A DNA stretch of 64,000 nucleotides from Chloroflexi bacterium HGW-Chloroflexi-6 (GTDB taxonomy: Bacteria > Chloroflexota > Anaerolineae > Anaerolineales > Villigracilaceae): positions 186,001 to 250,000 of the forward strand of contig PHBU01000005.1 in NCBI GenBank assembly GCA_002840685.1, written 5' to 3'. This document shows, in pieces, positions 51,355 through 59,985 of this stretch (positions within the stretch are counted from its first letter, which is position 1; each line of letters opens with the position of its first letter). The notes beneath the pieces were generated by a model. That model had not been told where the DNA came from. It searched no databases and was given only the letters and a program-made list of their open reading frames with translations. A program made the translations under genes and the position numbers.

Positions 51355-52718
51355 CAACCGACCTTCGGGTGCAAACGCCCGCCGATGCGCATCAAGTTTA
51401 CTTTGCCGTTTGCACCACGCAAAAATTCGCACAGCGCCCCCTGGCGCGGTTCATCCAGACCCACCAGGCGATCATTTTCGTAAAACGCCAGGCGCACATC
51501 CGGCTCGGCCGGGCCAGCCGGCGTTTCAGGAGTCGGGAAGCCCCCGCGCGGAATATCCTTGCGAACGAGGTAGCCATCCCTGGCAACCAGCTCGAAGGCC
51601 GAGAGCGGCAGTTCGTAGCGGCCAGTGTACTCGGCCAGTTCCTCGTCCGTTTTTTGAGTTGGCAGGGGGATGGGTATTTTCGCGTCGAAGTACGCTTCCA
51701 GCGCCCATTTGAGTGCGTTGTCGGTGATGATGCCGCCCTCATCGCTGTTGGTCAACACCGTCAGTGCAAAATTCTCTTGCGGGATGAAGTTTAGAACAGC
51801 CTGCTGACCGTGGGTTGCGCCGCCGTGACCAAAAATTTTCAGGTCGCCAGCCTGTTTGATAAACCAGGTCAACCCCATCTTGCCGCGCCCGCCGGCATCG
51901 ACCTGCTCGGCGCGCATGGCTTCGAGCGTTTCGCGTTTCATCAAGGCTTCGCCCTGCGCGGTGCTGCCGTCACCCATGTGGAAGCGGGCATAGCTCAACA
52001 GATCGCGCACGGTGCTGACCACCCCGCCAACACAGTTCCCGGCCCGGCCAATTGCCCACGGACGCGCGACTTGCACCTTGCGTCCAATTTTTTGGTGGCC
52101 GCTGACAAAGCGATGGGTAATCAGTACATCGTCCGGGTAGAAAAAGCTCATATCGAGCCCAAGCGGGATGAAAATCATCTCGCGGGCAGTGTTTTCATAG
52201 GGCTGGCCGGTCAGAACTTCGATGATGCGCCCGGCGATATTGAACCCGGCGTTGTTGTACGACCAGGCCTGTCCGAGCGGTGTCACCTGCGGCAGCTTGC
52301 GGATTTTCTTGACCATTTTTTGCAGGGCATCGTCGCCGTTACCGAAATCGTTGAAATAGTCGCCGATCCAGCCGCCAGTGTGGGTCAGCAGGTGACGGGT
52401 GGTCAGCCGCTTTTCCACTTCGGGGTCCGCCATCTTAAATTTGGGCAAAATCTTGCGAACCGGGGTATCCAAATCCAGATCCCCGGTCTCGACCAGATGC
52501 ATCAGGATCGTTCCGGTAAAGGTCTTGCTGATCGAACCCACCTGGAAGAGCGTATCGGGTGTAACGCGCAGGGGATTTTCAAGGCTGGTCTTGCCAAAAC
52601 CGGCGCTGAATTCCTGCCCGGCATGAGAGATGCCAATCGCTGCGCCCGGCACTTTGAGCCGTTTCATCTCGGCCTGGATTTTTTCGCAAACTTGCTGAAA
52701 TTTTGGTTCAGTGCTCAT
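51354..52718 (-). CDS. Serine hydrolase, beta-lactamase/class C-like
   Basis: 454 aa. The SxxK motif is in VGSISKTF, the YxN motif in YNNAG, and HGG in FGHGGATHG, placing it in the class C beta-lactamase/D-aminopeptidase/esterase superfamily. There is no signal peptide, which argues for an intracellular esterase rather than a beta-lactamase. It sits between hmgA and the flavin reductase, one base from hmgA. The ATG at 52718 was chosen over a start 19 codons earlier that would overlap hmgA. Substrate unknown, perhaps an aromatic ester or lactone. Confidence 0.85.
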   Translation of the reverse strand: MSTEPKFQQVCEKIQAEMKRLKVPGAAIGISHAGQEFSAGFGKTSLENPLRVTPDTLFQVGSISKTFTGTILMHLVETGDLDLDTPVRKILPKFKMADPEVEKRLTTRHLLTHTGGWIGDYFNDFGNGDDALQKMVKKIRKLPQVTPLGQAWSYNNAGFNIAGRIIEVLTGQPYENTAREMIFIPLGLDMSFFYPDDVLITHRFVSGHQKIGRKVQVARPWAIGRAGNCVGGVVSTVRDLLSYARFHMGDGSTAQGEALMKRETLEAMRAEQVDAGGRGKMGLTWFIKQAGDLKIFGHGGATHGQQAVLNFIPQENFALTVLTNSDEGGIITDNALKWALEAYFDAKIPIPLPTQKTDEELAEYTGRYELPLSAFELVARDGYLVRKDIPRGGFPTPETPAGPAEPDVRLAFYENDRLVGLDEPRQGALCEFLRGANGKVNLMRIGGRLHPKVG

Positions 52719-52719
52719 C

Positions 52720-53883
52720 TTATTCACCGTCGCCTTCAAGCCAGGTATCCATGTATTCGGGTTTTTCAAGCTCAAGGGCCTGTTTTGTCAGTTGCAGAGG
52801 GTGGAAGGTATCAACCATGACCGCCAGTTCGGCGGTTTCTTTTTTGCCGATGCTGGCCTCGGTCATGCCGGGCTGCGGTCCGTGCGGCAGGCCGTAAGGG
52901 TGCAGAGAAATATCGGCGCGATCGATGCCTTTGCGCGACATGAAATTGCCTTCAGCGTAGTAGATGACCTCATCCGAGTTAACGTTGGAGTGGTTGTAAG
53001 GGGCCGGGATCGCCTCAGGGTGATAATCGAACAGGCGCGGGACGAAGGAACAGACCACAAAGTTGTGCCCGTCAAAGGTCTGGTGAACGGGCGGGGGCTG
53101 GTGGACACGGCCCGTGATCGGTTCAAAGTCTTCGATGTTAAAAATCCAGGGGTAGAGATAGCCATCCCAGCCAACAACATCCAGCGGGTGATGGTCGAGG
53201 ATATGCTGGCTCAGGCGGTCACGAACCTTGACGCGCACTTCAAATTCGCCGCGTTCGGTCTGGGTTTCGAGTTTTTCCGGCAGGCGGATGTCGCGTTCGC
53301 AATACGGGGCGTGTTCGAGCAATTGGCCGTAGGCGTTGCGATAACGCTTGGGCGGCTCGATCTGGCTCGGGTTTTCGATGGTGAAGAAGCGGCTGGGTTG
53401 ATCGATGATCATCTGCCAGGTGACACCGAAGGGAATAACGATATAGTCGCCGGGGCGATAAGCCAGATTGCCGAAAACGCTTCTGAGCACACCCATTCCC
53501 TCGTGAACGTACCAGGTTTCATAGGCCTGGGCATTACGGTAGAAATAATCCATGCTCCGGTCAGCGACGCTGACACCCAGGGTGACGTCATTGTTGCCGA
53601 GCAGCGCAATCCGCGCGTTTAACGGGTCCCCGCCCGAGGCCAGTCCGCTGGTGCGAAAGGCACGGTGCCGGATGGGGCCGAAGTCGGCGTATTCCGGTTT
53701 GGCGGAGCCCAAATCCGCCACGCGCAGCACGCGCGGGGGCAAAAAGTGGTGATACAAAATGGATTGAAGGGATGAGAAGCCTTCCAACCCCATCAGTTCC
53801 TCGCGATACAGGCCGCCGTCCGCTTTGCGGAATTGGGTGTGGCGCTTGTGCGGGATTTGTCCGAGCTTGTGATAGAAAGGCAT
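52720..53883 (-). CDS. hmgA: Homogentisate 1,2-dioxygenase
   Basis: 387 aa. Signature regions include YRPGDYIVIPFGVTWQMI, LDVVGWDGYLYPW, FDYHPEAIPAPYNHSN and ending region LHPYGLPHGPQPG, which hold the His and Glu ligands of the mononuclear iron. It opens the aromatic ring of homogentisate to maleylacetoacetate using O2. It is shorter than the about 440-residue mammalian type, as in some bacteria. It is the seventh gene of the minus-strand operon. Confidence 0.93.
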   Translation of the reverse strand: MPFYHKLGQIPHKRHTQFRKADGGLYREELMGLEGFSSLQSILYHHFLPPRVLRVADLGSAKPEYADFGPIRHRAFRTSGLASGGDPLNARIALLGNNDVTLGVSVADRSMDYFYRNAQAYETWYVHEGMGVLRSVFGNLAYRPGDYIVIPFGVTWQMIIDQPSRFFTIENPSQIEPPKRYRNAYGQLLEHAPYCERDIRLPEKLETQTERGEFEVRVKVRDRLSQHILDHHPLDVVGWDGYLYPWIFNIEDFEPITGRVHQPPPVHQTFDGHNFVVCSFVPRLFDYHPEAIPAPYNHSNVNSDEVIYYAEGNFMSRKGIDRADISLHPYGLPHGPQPGMTEASIGKKETAELAVMVDTFHPLQLTKQALELEKPEYMDTWLEGDGE

Positions 53884-53945
53884 GGGATGCTCCTAACCCG
53901 GGCAAGCCGGGGAAAAACTTTAACCACGACGGCAACAAAGGGGCA

Positions 53946-54200
53946 CTACGGAAAATCTTTTGCAGGTTTGTGTTCCAACCAGGCGCGGATTACTTTTTCG
54001 GCCTGTTCTTCGAGCAGGCCGACCAGCTCTTCATCGAGCTGGTTGTCATCATAGGCAAATTCGGCTTCGCCGCACAGCCCGGTATAGGCCTGGAAGACCT
54101 GGCTGGCGCGAAAAGCCGTGTCGGGTCTTCCCACGATCACATCCAGTACGCGCCGTTTGGCAGCTGAAACGCGTTTCGAGAGTTCTGGTTGGCTGGTCAT
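53946..54200 (-). CDS. Small helical protein of unknown function
   Basis: 84 aa, strongly charged and helical (LSKRVSAAKRRVLDVIVGRPD, then LDEELVGLLEEQAEKVIRAWLE). No family recognised. GGAAG lies 8 bases before the ATG at 54200; a GTG five codons earlier is also possible. It lies between a lipoprotein and hmgA in the tyrosine operon. Confidence 0.6.
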   Translation of the reverse strand: MTSQPELSKRVSAAKRRVLDVIVGRPDTAFRASQVFQAYTGLCGEAEFAYDDNQLDEELVGLLEEQAEKVIRAWLEHKPAKDFP

Positions 54201-54222
54201 CCGCGCATCTTCCACGAATCAA

Positions 54223-55080
54223 CTAGGGTGTAATCTTGATCGATTGGACCAAAAAATCGAGAGTTTCAAGCGAGGGGCTAAACGCACCCGGTTGGGTGAT
54301 ATCGAGCATATCGGTTATCAGGTTGTAGTAACCGGTCATGTCGGCAGCCGGGTCGGTCGGGAAGGGGATGCCGCCCGCCGGAATGGGCGCATCCATTTTT
54401 TCATCTTCGGCCAGGGACGGGTGGGTGATCGGCAAAATAGCGATCACGTAAAATTTACCATCGCTGGTCAGGCCCTGGTAGATATAAATCAACTCGCGGT
54501 TGTTGACCGGCGCAAAATACTGGGCAAACAATGTCAGCCAGCGCACGCCATCGCCGCCCTGGAATGGCCGGGAATTTTGGATGTTCGACTTAAAAACCGA
54601 ACCCGCATTGAAGAAGTGAACCCCCGGCAAGATCGCAGGATCGATCGGGGAAAGCGGATCGGCAGCCAGGGCTTCTTGCAGAGATTTTATGTTGCGCGCA
54701 GCGCCTTCGTTAACCGCCATCAATTCCGGGGCCGGGTAAATATAGATCTTCGGCTCGTGGAATTTTCCCTGCAGCGGGTAGTTTGGCAGAGTGACTTCCC
54801 AGTGGGTGGGAGCAACCCCCCAGGGAGCCGAGCCACCGTCATCGAGCACCTGTGGGATTTCGTTGATAATAAAACCGGCTGCCAAATCGGTGCTGACAGA
54901 GATATTGAAAGTGCCCGGCCCGGCAACCGGGACGGGGCTGGGGGTAGTTGTCGGCTCATCGGTTGGCGGCAAGGTTACAGGCGGGATTTCCGGCACGACT
55001 GTCGGCGAAGCGCCAAGCGGCAGGCTGCAAGCCAGGATCGCCATACTCAAGACAAACAAAACAAAGGCTAGCTTTCTCAT
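54223..55080 (-). CDS. Lipoprotein of unknown function
   Basis: 285 aa. The ATG at 55080 gives a signal peptide LAFVLFVLSMAILAC with a lipobox, then a Thr/Pro-rich spacer (PTDEPTTTPSPVPV) and a globular domain of about 210 residues with no recognised family. It contains DDGGSAPWG and QYFAPVNNRELIYIYQGL. It lies directly after the metallopeptidase lipoprotein gene, which has similar style. Confidence 0.75.
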   Translation of the reverse strand: MRKLAFVLFVLSMAILACSLPLGASPTVVPEIPPVTLPPTDEPTTTPSPVPVAGPGTFNISVSTDLAAGFIINEIPQVLDDGGSAPWGVAPTHWEVTLPNYPLQGKFHEPKIYIYPAPELMAVNEGAARNIKSLQEALAADPLSPIDPAILPGVHFFNAGSVFKSNIQNSRPFQGGDGVRWLTLFAQYFAPVNNRELIYIYQGLTSDGKFYVIAILPITHPSLAEDEKMDAPIPAGGIPFPTDPAADMTGYYNLITDMLDITQPGAFSPSLETLDFLVQSIKITP

Positions 55081-55121
55081 TGCGGTTTCGCTTTCTGGTT
55101 GTTTTCGATAGACAACCGTTA

Positions 55122-57251
55122 TCATGGCAAGAAGCGGATGAAGATGATGGGTTCGGGAGTGTTCGGCACCGAGGGCGGCATATTCGGGATAACGGCCAGG
55201 AAGTTACCTTTGCAAGCATAATTTTCGCTAAGCGGGGTTCCACTGCCTGGCATGGCATCCGGGTTAAAACTGTAGGGGAAGGTTTCGCTGCCAGGCATCA
55301 CCATTTTACCCTTGGCTTCCACCCGCCCACGTGAACCAGTATAAGTAAGAGTTGTTTCACTGGCACTATAACCAACTGCACTGCTGACAGGCAGAAATTT
55401 TATCTCCAGGTTGGCTTGGATGGGAGCGCCGCCATTGGGATCAGGGAACTTGCCTTTATAGAAAACGATAAAGTTGTTATAAGAGTTGATGCTTTTGCCG
55501 CTTTCGTTATACTCAACAAACATTTCGCCATTGTAGCCAACAGCCCGGGCAACCCCCATGCGCGCCGGGAAAAGCGAGTTGGCGTAGAGCAGGTAGCTGG
55601 TGGGGTCGAGCTTCCAGGTGCCGATCAGGCATTGTTCGCAAGGACGGTCGGCAGCCACTTCAACAGCATTGACGGCATAATCAGCCAGCCCGCCAAGCGA
55701 ATTAACACTGACCCCAATGCTGTAGGTCATGTATTCCCACTGGTTACAGGATGTATCCACCTGCCAGGTGGGGGCTTGCCAGGCTGGGAATTCGATCGGC
55801 GCAGTGCCAATGCGTGCTTCGTTACGCGAAATACCGGTGCTAAATGTGTATTCCCGGCCCGGCTGGTAAATAAACTTTTCGCGGTACAGCACAAAAGCAT
55901 TGTGCGGCAACTCACCGTTCTGGCTGCCCCCAAACAAGGTTGTCCGGGCAAAAACCGGCGTGTACGGGTAAAGAATGCCCGATGTATCAGCAACCTGGTT
56001 GGCGAGGAAAGCGCGAGCGTAAGACTCGTACAGATCGATCAAGCCAGGGTAGGCAACGATGGCATTCAAAGCATCCTGGAATGAGCCGGTGAGCGGCATG
56101 GCTTTTAACATTTCGATGACTTTTTCATCACCCCACTGATTGCCCATGTGCTGGAAGAACAGAAAGTTGCCGTAGGCCAGGCGATGCAACGGCAGGGTCA
56201 GCGAACGCTCGTTGAGTTTTTGGATATTGCGATATTCATAATCGACTTCGGGGTAGGCCAGGTTGCTAAAATATTCCGCACTGCCTTCTACGAACCAGGC
56301 TGCCATCACAGGGTCATAACCAGCGCCGCGCCGGATATTTTGCTCCTGAAAGCAATGGAACATTTCATGCGCAATCGCCTGTTTGAAGGTTCCGGGCTCC
56401 ATCAACAGGGCTGGAGGATAAATCACGATCGGGCAGGCCTCGCCAGCCACCTGTCCGGCCGACTCGGCGTACAAATCCAGCGCGGCGCCCAGATCAAAGG
56501 CAAAAACAGCATAAGTGCGCGGCATGGGGCCATGTGGCAGATATGTTAGCGCAGCCTGACGCATGGCCTCCAGGGTATATTCATAATAAGCAATTTTACT
56601 GGCGTCGCCATGCCAGGCCAGTGGCATATAGACCCGGTTTTCCACCCCATCCACCGTATTCTGTCCATAAAAAAAACAGGGATAGCTGCTGCCGCCAATG
56701 GCCGGGAAACCTGTTGACCATAATTCGGCGCAATTTTCCGCTGCCTGGGGTGCGGGAGCAGCCAGCTTAACCGATCCGACCCGCGCTTCGCTCTCCGGGA
56801 TGGCATAGGCCAGCAGCGTTTCCTCGGACGGGAAGAGCAGGTCGAGCAGGAGCTTGATCTCGTTCCTGGCGGCTTCATCCATGCCGGTTTGCAGGTACAG
56901 GCGGGCCAATGCGACGATACCGTTCAACTCCTGCTCTTCGAAGCCCTGCGGAAGTTCGATCTCAGCTTCAGCGCGGGCAGCTTTCAAAAACTCGATCAAA
57001 CCCTGGGCTTCGCTCCATTCTCCCGAATCAACCTTCTGGCGATAGAGTTCGACAAAATCGGCAGGCGGAAGCTGGGCCTGGATTTCAACAGTGGGGCTGG
57101 GCGGCGGCAGGGTTTCGGCGGGCGGCTTGGCAGCAAACGGTGTTTCAACGGGGGGCGTTCCGGTCGGAAAATTTCCAGTCTGGGGCAGGCCACAAGAAAC
57201 CAGCGTGAAGATAAGGAAGCCGGTTATGGAGACATGGAAAAATTTTTTCAC
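55122..57251 (-). CDS. Secreted zinc metallopeptidase-like lipoprotein (gluzincin)
   Basis: 709 aa from a GTG at 57251, which has AAGGA upstream and puts the signal peptide KKFFHVSITGFLIFTLVSC at the N-terminus. A Pro-rich spacer follows. The catalytic core has HEMFH at 295-299 and the third ligand Glu in WFVEGSAEY (E322), the HExxH-x22-E pattern of gluzincins. The N-terminal helical region and the C-terminal beta-rich region are unassigned. It is exported and membrane-anchored. Its presence inside the tyrosine operon is unexpected. An earlier ATG at 57281 is possible. Confidence 0.85.
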   Translation of the reverse strand: MKKFFHVSITGFLIFTLVSCGLPQTGNFPTGTPPVETPFAAKPPAETLPPPSPTVEIQAQLPPADFVELYRQKVDSGEWSEAQGLIEFLKAARAEAEIELPQGFEEQELNGIVALARLYLQTGMDEAARNEIKLLLDLLFPSEETLLAYAIPESEARVGSVKLAAPAPQAAENCAELWSTGFPAIGGSSYPCFFYGQNTVDGVENRVYMPLAWHGDASKIAYYEYTLEAMRQAALTYLPHGPMPRTYAVFAFDLGAALDLYAESAGQVAGEACPIVIYPPALLMEPGTFKQAIAHEMFHCFQEQNIRRGAGYDPVMAAWFVEGSAEYFSNLAYPEVDYEYRNIQKLNERSLTLPLHRLAYGNFLFFQHMGNQWGDEKVIEMLKAMPLTGSFQDALNAIVAYPGLIDLYESYARAFLANQVADTSGILYPYTPVFARTTLFGGSQNGELPHNAFVLYREKFIYQPGREYTFSTGISRNEARIGTAPIEFPAWQAPTWQVDTSCNQWEYMTYSIGVSVNSLGGLADYAVNAVEVAADRPCEQCLIGTWKLDPTSYLLYANSLFPARMGVARAVGYNGEMFVEYNESGKSINSYNNFIVFYKGKFPDPNGGAPIQANLEIKFLPVSSAVGYSASETTLTYTGSRGRVEAKGKMVMPGSETFPYSFNPDAMPGSGTPLSENYACKGNFLAVIPNMPPSVPNTPEPIIFIRFLP

Positions 57252-57288
57252 GCAAATTTCCTTGGAAGTCAGATTTTGCATATTCACT

Positions 57289-57690
57289 TTATGGAATGTT
57301 AGGATCGTACAAAACAACACTTTCCTGCTCGTTCGGGTCATTGCGAGCGACGATGGCAACGACTTCTTCGGTCTCGCTCAGGTTCATGGGCAGGTGCGGC
57401 ACATTGGGCGGAATAAAGAGAAAATCGCCGGGTTCGCTGATCATTTCCTTCTTCAGCCCGACCCCATACAAGGTCCTGACCCGGCCTTTGATAACGTAAA
57501 TCACGGTTTCGTAGCCGTTGTGATAGTGCGAAACTGCTTTTGCGCCAGGTGGGAAAACAACCATGTGCATGCACAGCGCTTTCGAGCCGGCCGTGTGGGC
57601 TGAAATGCCCTCGAAGTTGACCAACTGCTGTTTCGAAAGGAAACTTTCAGTCGGGCGGACAGTTACCATATCTTCATCGCTGATGGTCAT
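57289..57690 (-). CDS. Cupin domain protein
   Basis: 133 aa single cupin barrel. The motif GAKAVSHYHNGYETVIYVIKGRVRTLYG matches cupin motif 1 and GDFLFIPPNVPHLPMN is motif 2, with His ligands for one metal. Function cannot be inferred from the fold alone; it may be an enzyme or a protein for handling an aromatic intermediate in this operon. It is 18 bases after the fah gene. Confidence 0.85.
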   Translation of the reverse strand: MTISDEDMVTVRPTESFLSKQQLVNFEGISAHTAGSKALCMHMVVFPPGAKAVSHYHNGYETVIYVIKGRVRTLYGVGLKKEMISEPGDFLFIPPNVPHLPMNLSETEEVVAIVARNDPNEQESVVLYDPNIP

Positions 57691-57708
57691 TGTTTTTCTC
57701 CTGTAACA

Positions 57709-58686
57709 CTAAGGTTGGATGATCTGATTACGCAAAATACCAATACGTTCGATTTCAAGTTCGACCACATCGCCCGCTTGCAGCCAGGGGCCTTCGGCTT
57801 TGGTCAGTTCGAGCAGGCAGCCAGTGCCAACCGTGCCCGAGCCGATCACTTCACCGGGATGGATCTGGACTTCTTCGCTGACCCGCGCCAGAATCTCGCC
57901 GAAAGACCAGAAGATGTCTTTGAAGTTGCCCGCGGAGCGCTGCTCACCGTTGACTGCCGCCGTCATGGACAGGTCATACACACCGGGGCGGCCGACGGCG
58001 CGATCGGCCAGCTCGTCGAGGGTCACGATACACGGCCCGAGCGAGGAGGCAAAATCTTTGCCTTTGGCGGGACCCAGCCCGGCTTTCATCTCCGCGCGCT
58101 GGATGTCGCGGGCCGACCAATCGTTGAAAACGGTAACACCAAAAATGTGGTCCGCAGCGGCAGTCGCGCTCAGGTTTTTGCCACCCAGGCCAACCACCGC
58201 GGCTATTTCCAGTTCGTAGTCGAGGGCCGCTGTATAACGGGGGCAAGCCAGGGGGGCGTCCGGTCCAATCACAGTGTTGTGATTGGTGTAATAAAAGATC
58301 GGAAAACGGTACCACTCTTCGGGCACCAACCGTCCCCGATTCTCATTCGCCTTGCGGACGTGCTGCTCAAAAGCATAAGCATCCCGCAGGCTGACGGGTT
58401 GGATCGGCGAGAGAAGGCGCACCGTTTCGCGGGCATGGCTGCCGGGGCGCTGGGTTTCACCCGCGCCGGCAGCTTCGGCCAGCGCCTGACGGGCAACTTC
58501 CCAGGCAGCTGGCCCGGCCTGGATAAGTTCCAGCAGGCTGGCGGGAGAAGCTCCACGCTGCGCCCAGCGGTAGGCTGCTTCAAGGTCAAGCACAGATTCG
58601 CGAGCGGACTCTGAAGCGGAAAAGCGGATAAGCGCACCGGGGCGCGCCTGAAGGGTTTCGGGATGAACGTAGGTGACGAGTTTCAT
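57709..58686 (-). CDS. Fumarylacetoacetate hydrolase family protein
   Basis: 325 aa. It has the FAH-fold motifs YRFPIFYYTNHNTVIGPD, LDYELEIAAVVGLGGKNLSA, FGVTVFNDWSARDIQ and GEVIGSGTVGTGCLLEL. The family cleaves beta-keto acids; in this operon it most likely converts fumarylacetoacetate to fumarate and acetoacetate. Length is shorter than mammalian FAH (about 420), as in many bacterial enzymes. The gene follows hpd by 9 bases. Confidence 0.9.
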   Translation of the reverse strand: MKLVTYVHPETLQARPGALIRFSASESARESVLDLEAAYRWAQRGASPASLLELIQAGPAAWEVARQALAEAAGAGETQRPGSHARETVRLLSPIQPVSLRDAYAFEQHVRKANENRGRLVPEEWYRFPIFYYTNHNTVIGPDAPLACPRYTAALDYELEIAAVVGLGGKNLSATAAADHIFGVTVFNDWSARDIQRAEMKAGLGPAKGKDFASSLGPCIVTLDELADRAVGRPGVYDLSMTAAVNGEQRSAGNFKDIFWSFGEILARVSEEVQIHPGEVIGSGTVGTGCLLELTKAEGPWLQAGDVVELEIERIGILRNQIIQP

Positions 58687-58695
58687 GGCAGCCGG

Positions 58696-59826
58696 CTAAA
58701 GATTCCCGCGCCGTTCCTGTTCCAATTCGAGCGATTCGAACAGGGCTTTAAAGTTGCCTTTGCCAAACCCGCGCGCGCCGTGGCGTTGGATGATCTCGAC
58801 AAAAACGGTCGGGCGATCCTGGATCGGGCGGCTGAAAATTTGAAGCAGGTAGCCTTCGTCATCGCGGTCCACCAGGATGCCGAGTTCGTTGATCTCAGCG
58901 AGCGATTCCTTGATGTCGCCGACTCGTTCGGGGAGCATCTCATAGTAGGCATCGGGCACGCGCAGAAATTCGATGCCATTTGCGCGCAGCTGGCGCACGG
59001 TTTTGATAATGTCGCCGGTGGCGAGCGCAAGGTGCTGGACGCCGGGAGTGTAGTAGTAATCAAGATATTCCTCGATCTGGCTCTTGCGCTTGCCTTCAGC
59101 CGGTTCGTTGATCGGGAATTTGACGCGCCCATTACCATTTTGCATGACCTTCGACATCAGCGCCGAGTATTCGGTCGAAATGTCTTTATCGTCAAAGGCC
59201 AAAAGCTGGCGAAAGCCCATCACCTGGTGGTAAAAATTGACCCAGTGGTTCATCTTGCCCAGTTGAACGTTGCCGACCATGTGATCGACCGCCGCCAGCC
59301 CGAGGCTTTCAGCTTTTTTGTCGTTGATCGGCCGGTAAGTGGGGGCAAAAACCCCTTTGTAGCCTGAGCGGTCTACAAAAACGTGCAGGGTTTCTCCGTA
59401 AGTGTGGATGGCGGCCGTGCGATAGACGCCGTTGTCATCCTTTTGTTCGCGCGGCTCCCAGGCGCTTTTTCCGCCGCGGCTGGTGGTTTCGCGCCAGGCT
59501 TTTTCGACATCGTCCACTTCGATGGCAATCTGCTTAACACCGTCCCCGTGCAGCAGGTGGTGCGCCGCCAACGGGCTGGACGGCCCGTATGGAGCAGAAA
59601 CGACCAGGCGGATCTGCCCGCTCTGCAAAACATAAGAAGCAAAATCCCGGTTACCTGTCTCCAATCCAGAGTAGGCAACCGGGGTGAAGCCAAACCCTTT
59701 CCACCAGTAATACATGGTGTGTTTGGCGTTGCCCACATAAAAGTGGACGTGGTCGACAGATTTAATTTGCAGGAAGTCACCTTCCTCGGTAATAGAACGG
59801 GGATCTAATTGAGCGGCTTGCGCCAT
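58696..59826 (-). CDS. hpd: 4-hydroxyphenylpyruvate dioxygenase
   Basis: 376 aa. It has VDHMVGNVQLGKMNHWVNFY with the first iron His, GVQHLALATGDI with the second, and FVEIIQRHGARGFGKGNFKALFESLE with the Glu and the C-terminal signature. It makes homogentisate from 4-hydroxyphenylpyruvate using O2. It is the first gene of the nine-gene tyrosine operon. AGGAGG is 7 bases before the ATG. Confidence 0.96.
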   Translation of the reverse strand: MAQAAQLDPRSITEEGDFLQIKSVDHVHFYVGNAKHTMYYWWKGFGFTPVAYSGLETGNRDFASYVLQSGQIRLVVSAPYGPSSPLAAHHLLHGDGVKQIAIEVDDVEKAWRETTSRGGKSAWEPREQKDDNGVYRTAAIHTYGETLHVFVDRSGYKGVFAPTYRPINDKKAESLGLAAVDHMVGNVQLGKMNHWVNFYHQVMGFRQLLAFDDKDISTEYSALMSKVMQNGNGRVKFPINEPAEGKRKSQIEEYLDYYYTPGVQHLALATGDIIKTVRQLRANGIEFLRVPDAYYEMLPERVGDIKESLAEINELGILVDRDDEGYLLQIFSRPIQDRPTVFVEIIQRHGARGFGKGNFKALFESLELEQERRGNL

Positions 59827-59858
59827 GAGCAATCCTCCTTATGAATTGTGTCTATCAA

Positions 59859-59887
59859 ATTTTACGATAAGAAAGGTCTGATTGCAA
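59859..59887 (-). promoter_or_regulatory. Promoter of the tyrosine-degradation operon
   Basis: On the minus strand TTGCAA (59882-59887) and TAAAAT (59859-59864) are separated by exactly 17 bases, about 33 bases before the hpd start. Confidence 0.7.
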
Positions 59888-59916
59888 ATTACAAACCAGG
59901 TGCAAGGGTCAGATAT

Positions 59917-59956
59917 AAAACAAACTGTCCGCATGAGAGCGCGGACAGTTTGTTTT
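59917..59956 (-). terminator. Strong terminator of the solute-binding lipoprotein gene
   Basis: Perfect 16-bp stem AAAACAAACTGTCCGC/GCGGACAGTTTGTTTT with an 8-base loop, directly after the stop of the minus-strand gene. It also isolates the hpd operon. Confidence 0.9.
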
Positions 59957-59985
59957 ATGGGTTTCTTATTTTTTTGATGGGCGGT

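Noticed and set aside
51810-53622. Two long plus-strand ORFs (336 and 303 codons) opposite the serine hydrolase and hmgA
   Set aside because: Both lie antisense to conserved enzymes whose catalytic motifs are intact.
54118-55071. 317-codon plus-strand ORF opposite the lipoprotein gene
   Set aside because: The minus strand has a lipobox signal and good operon spacing; the antisense frame has neither.
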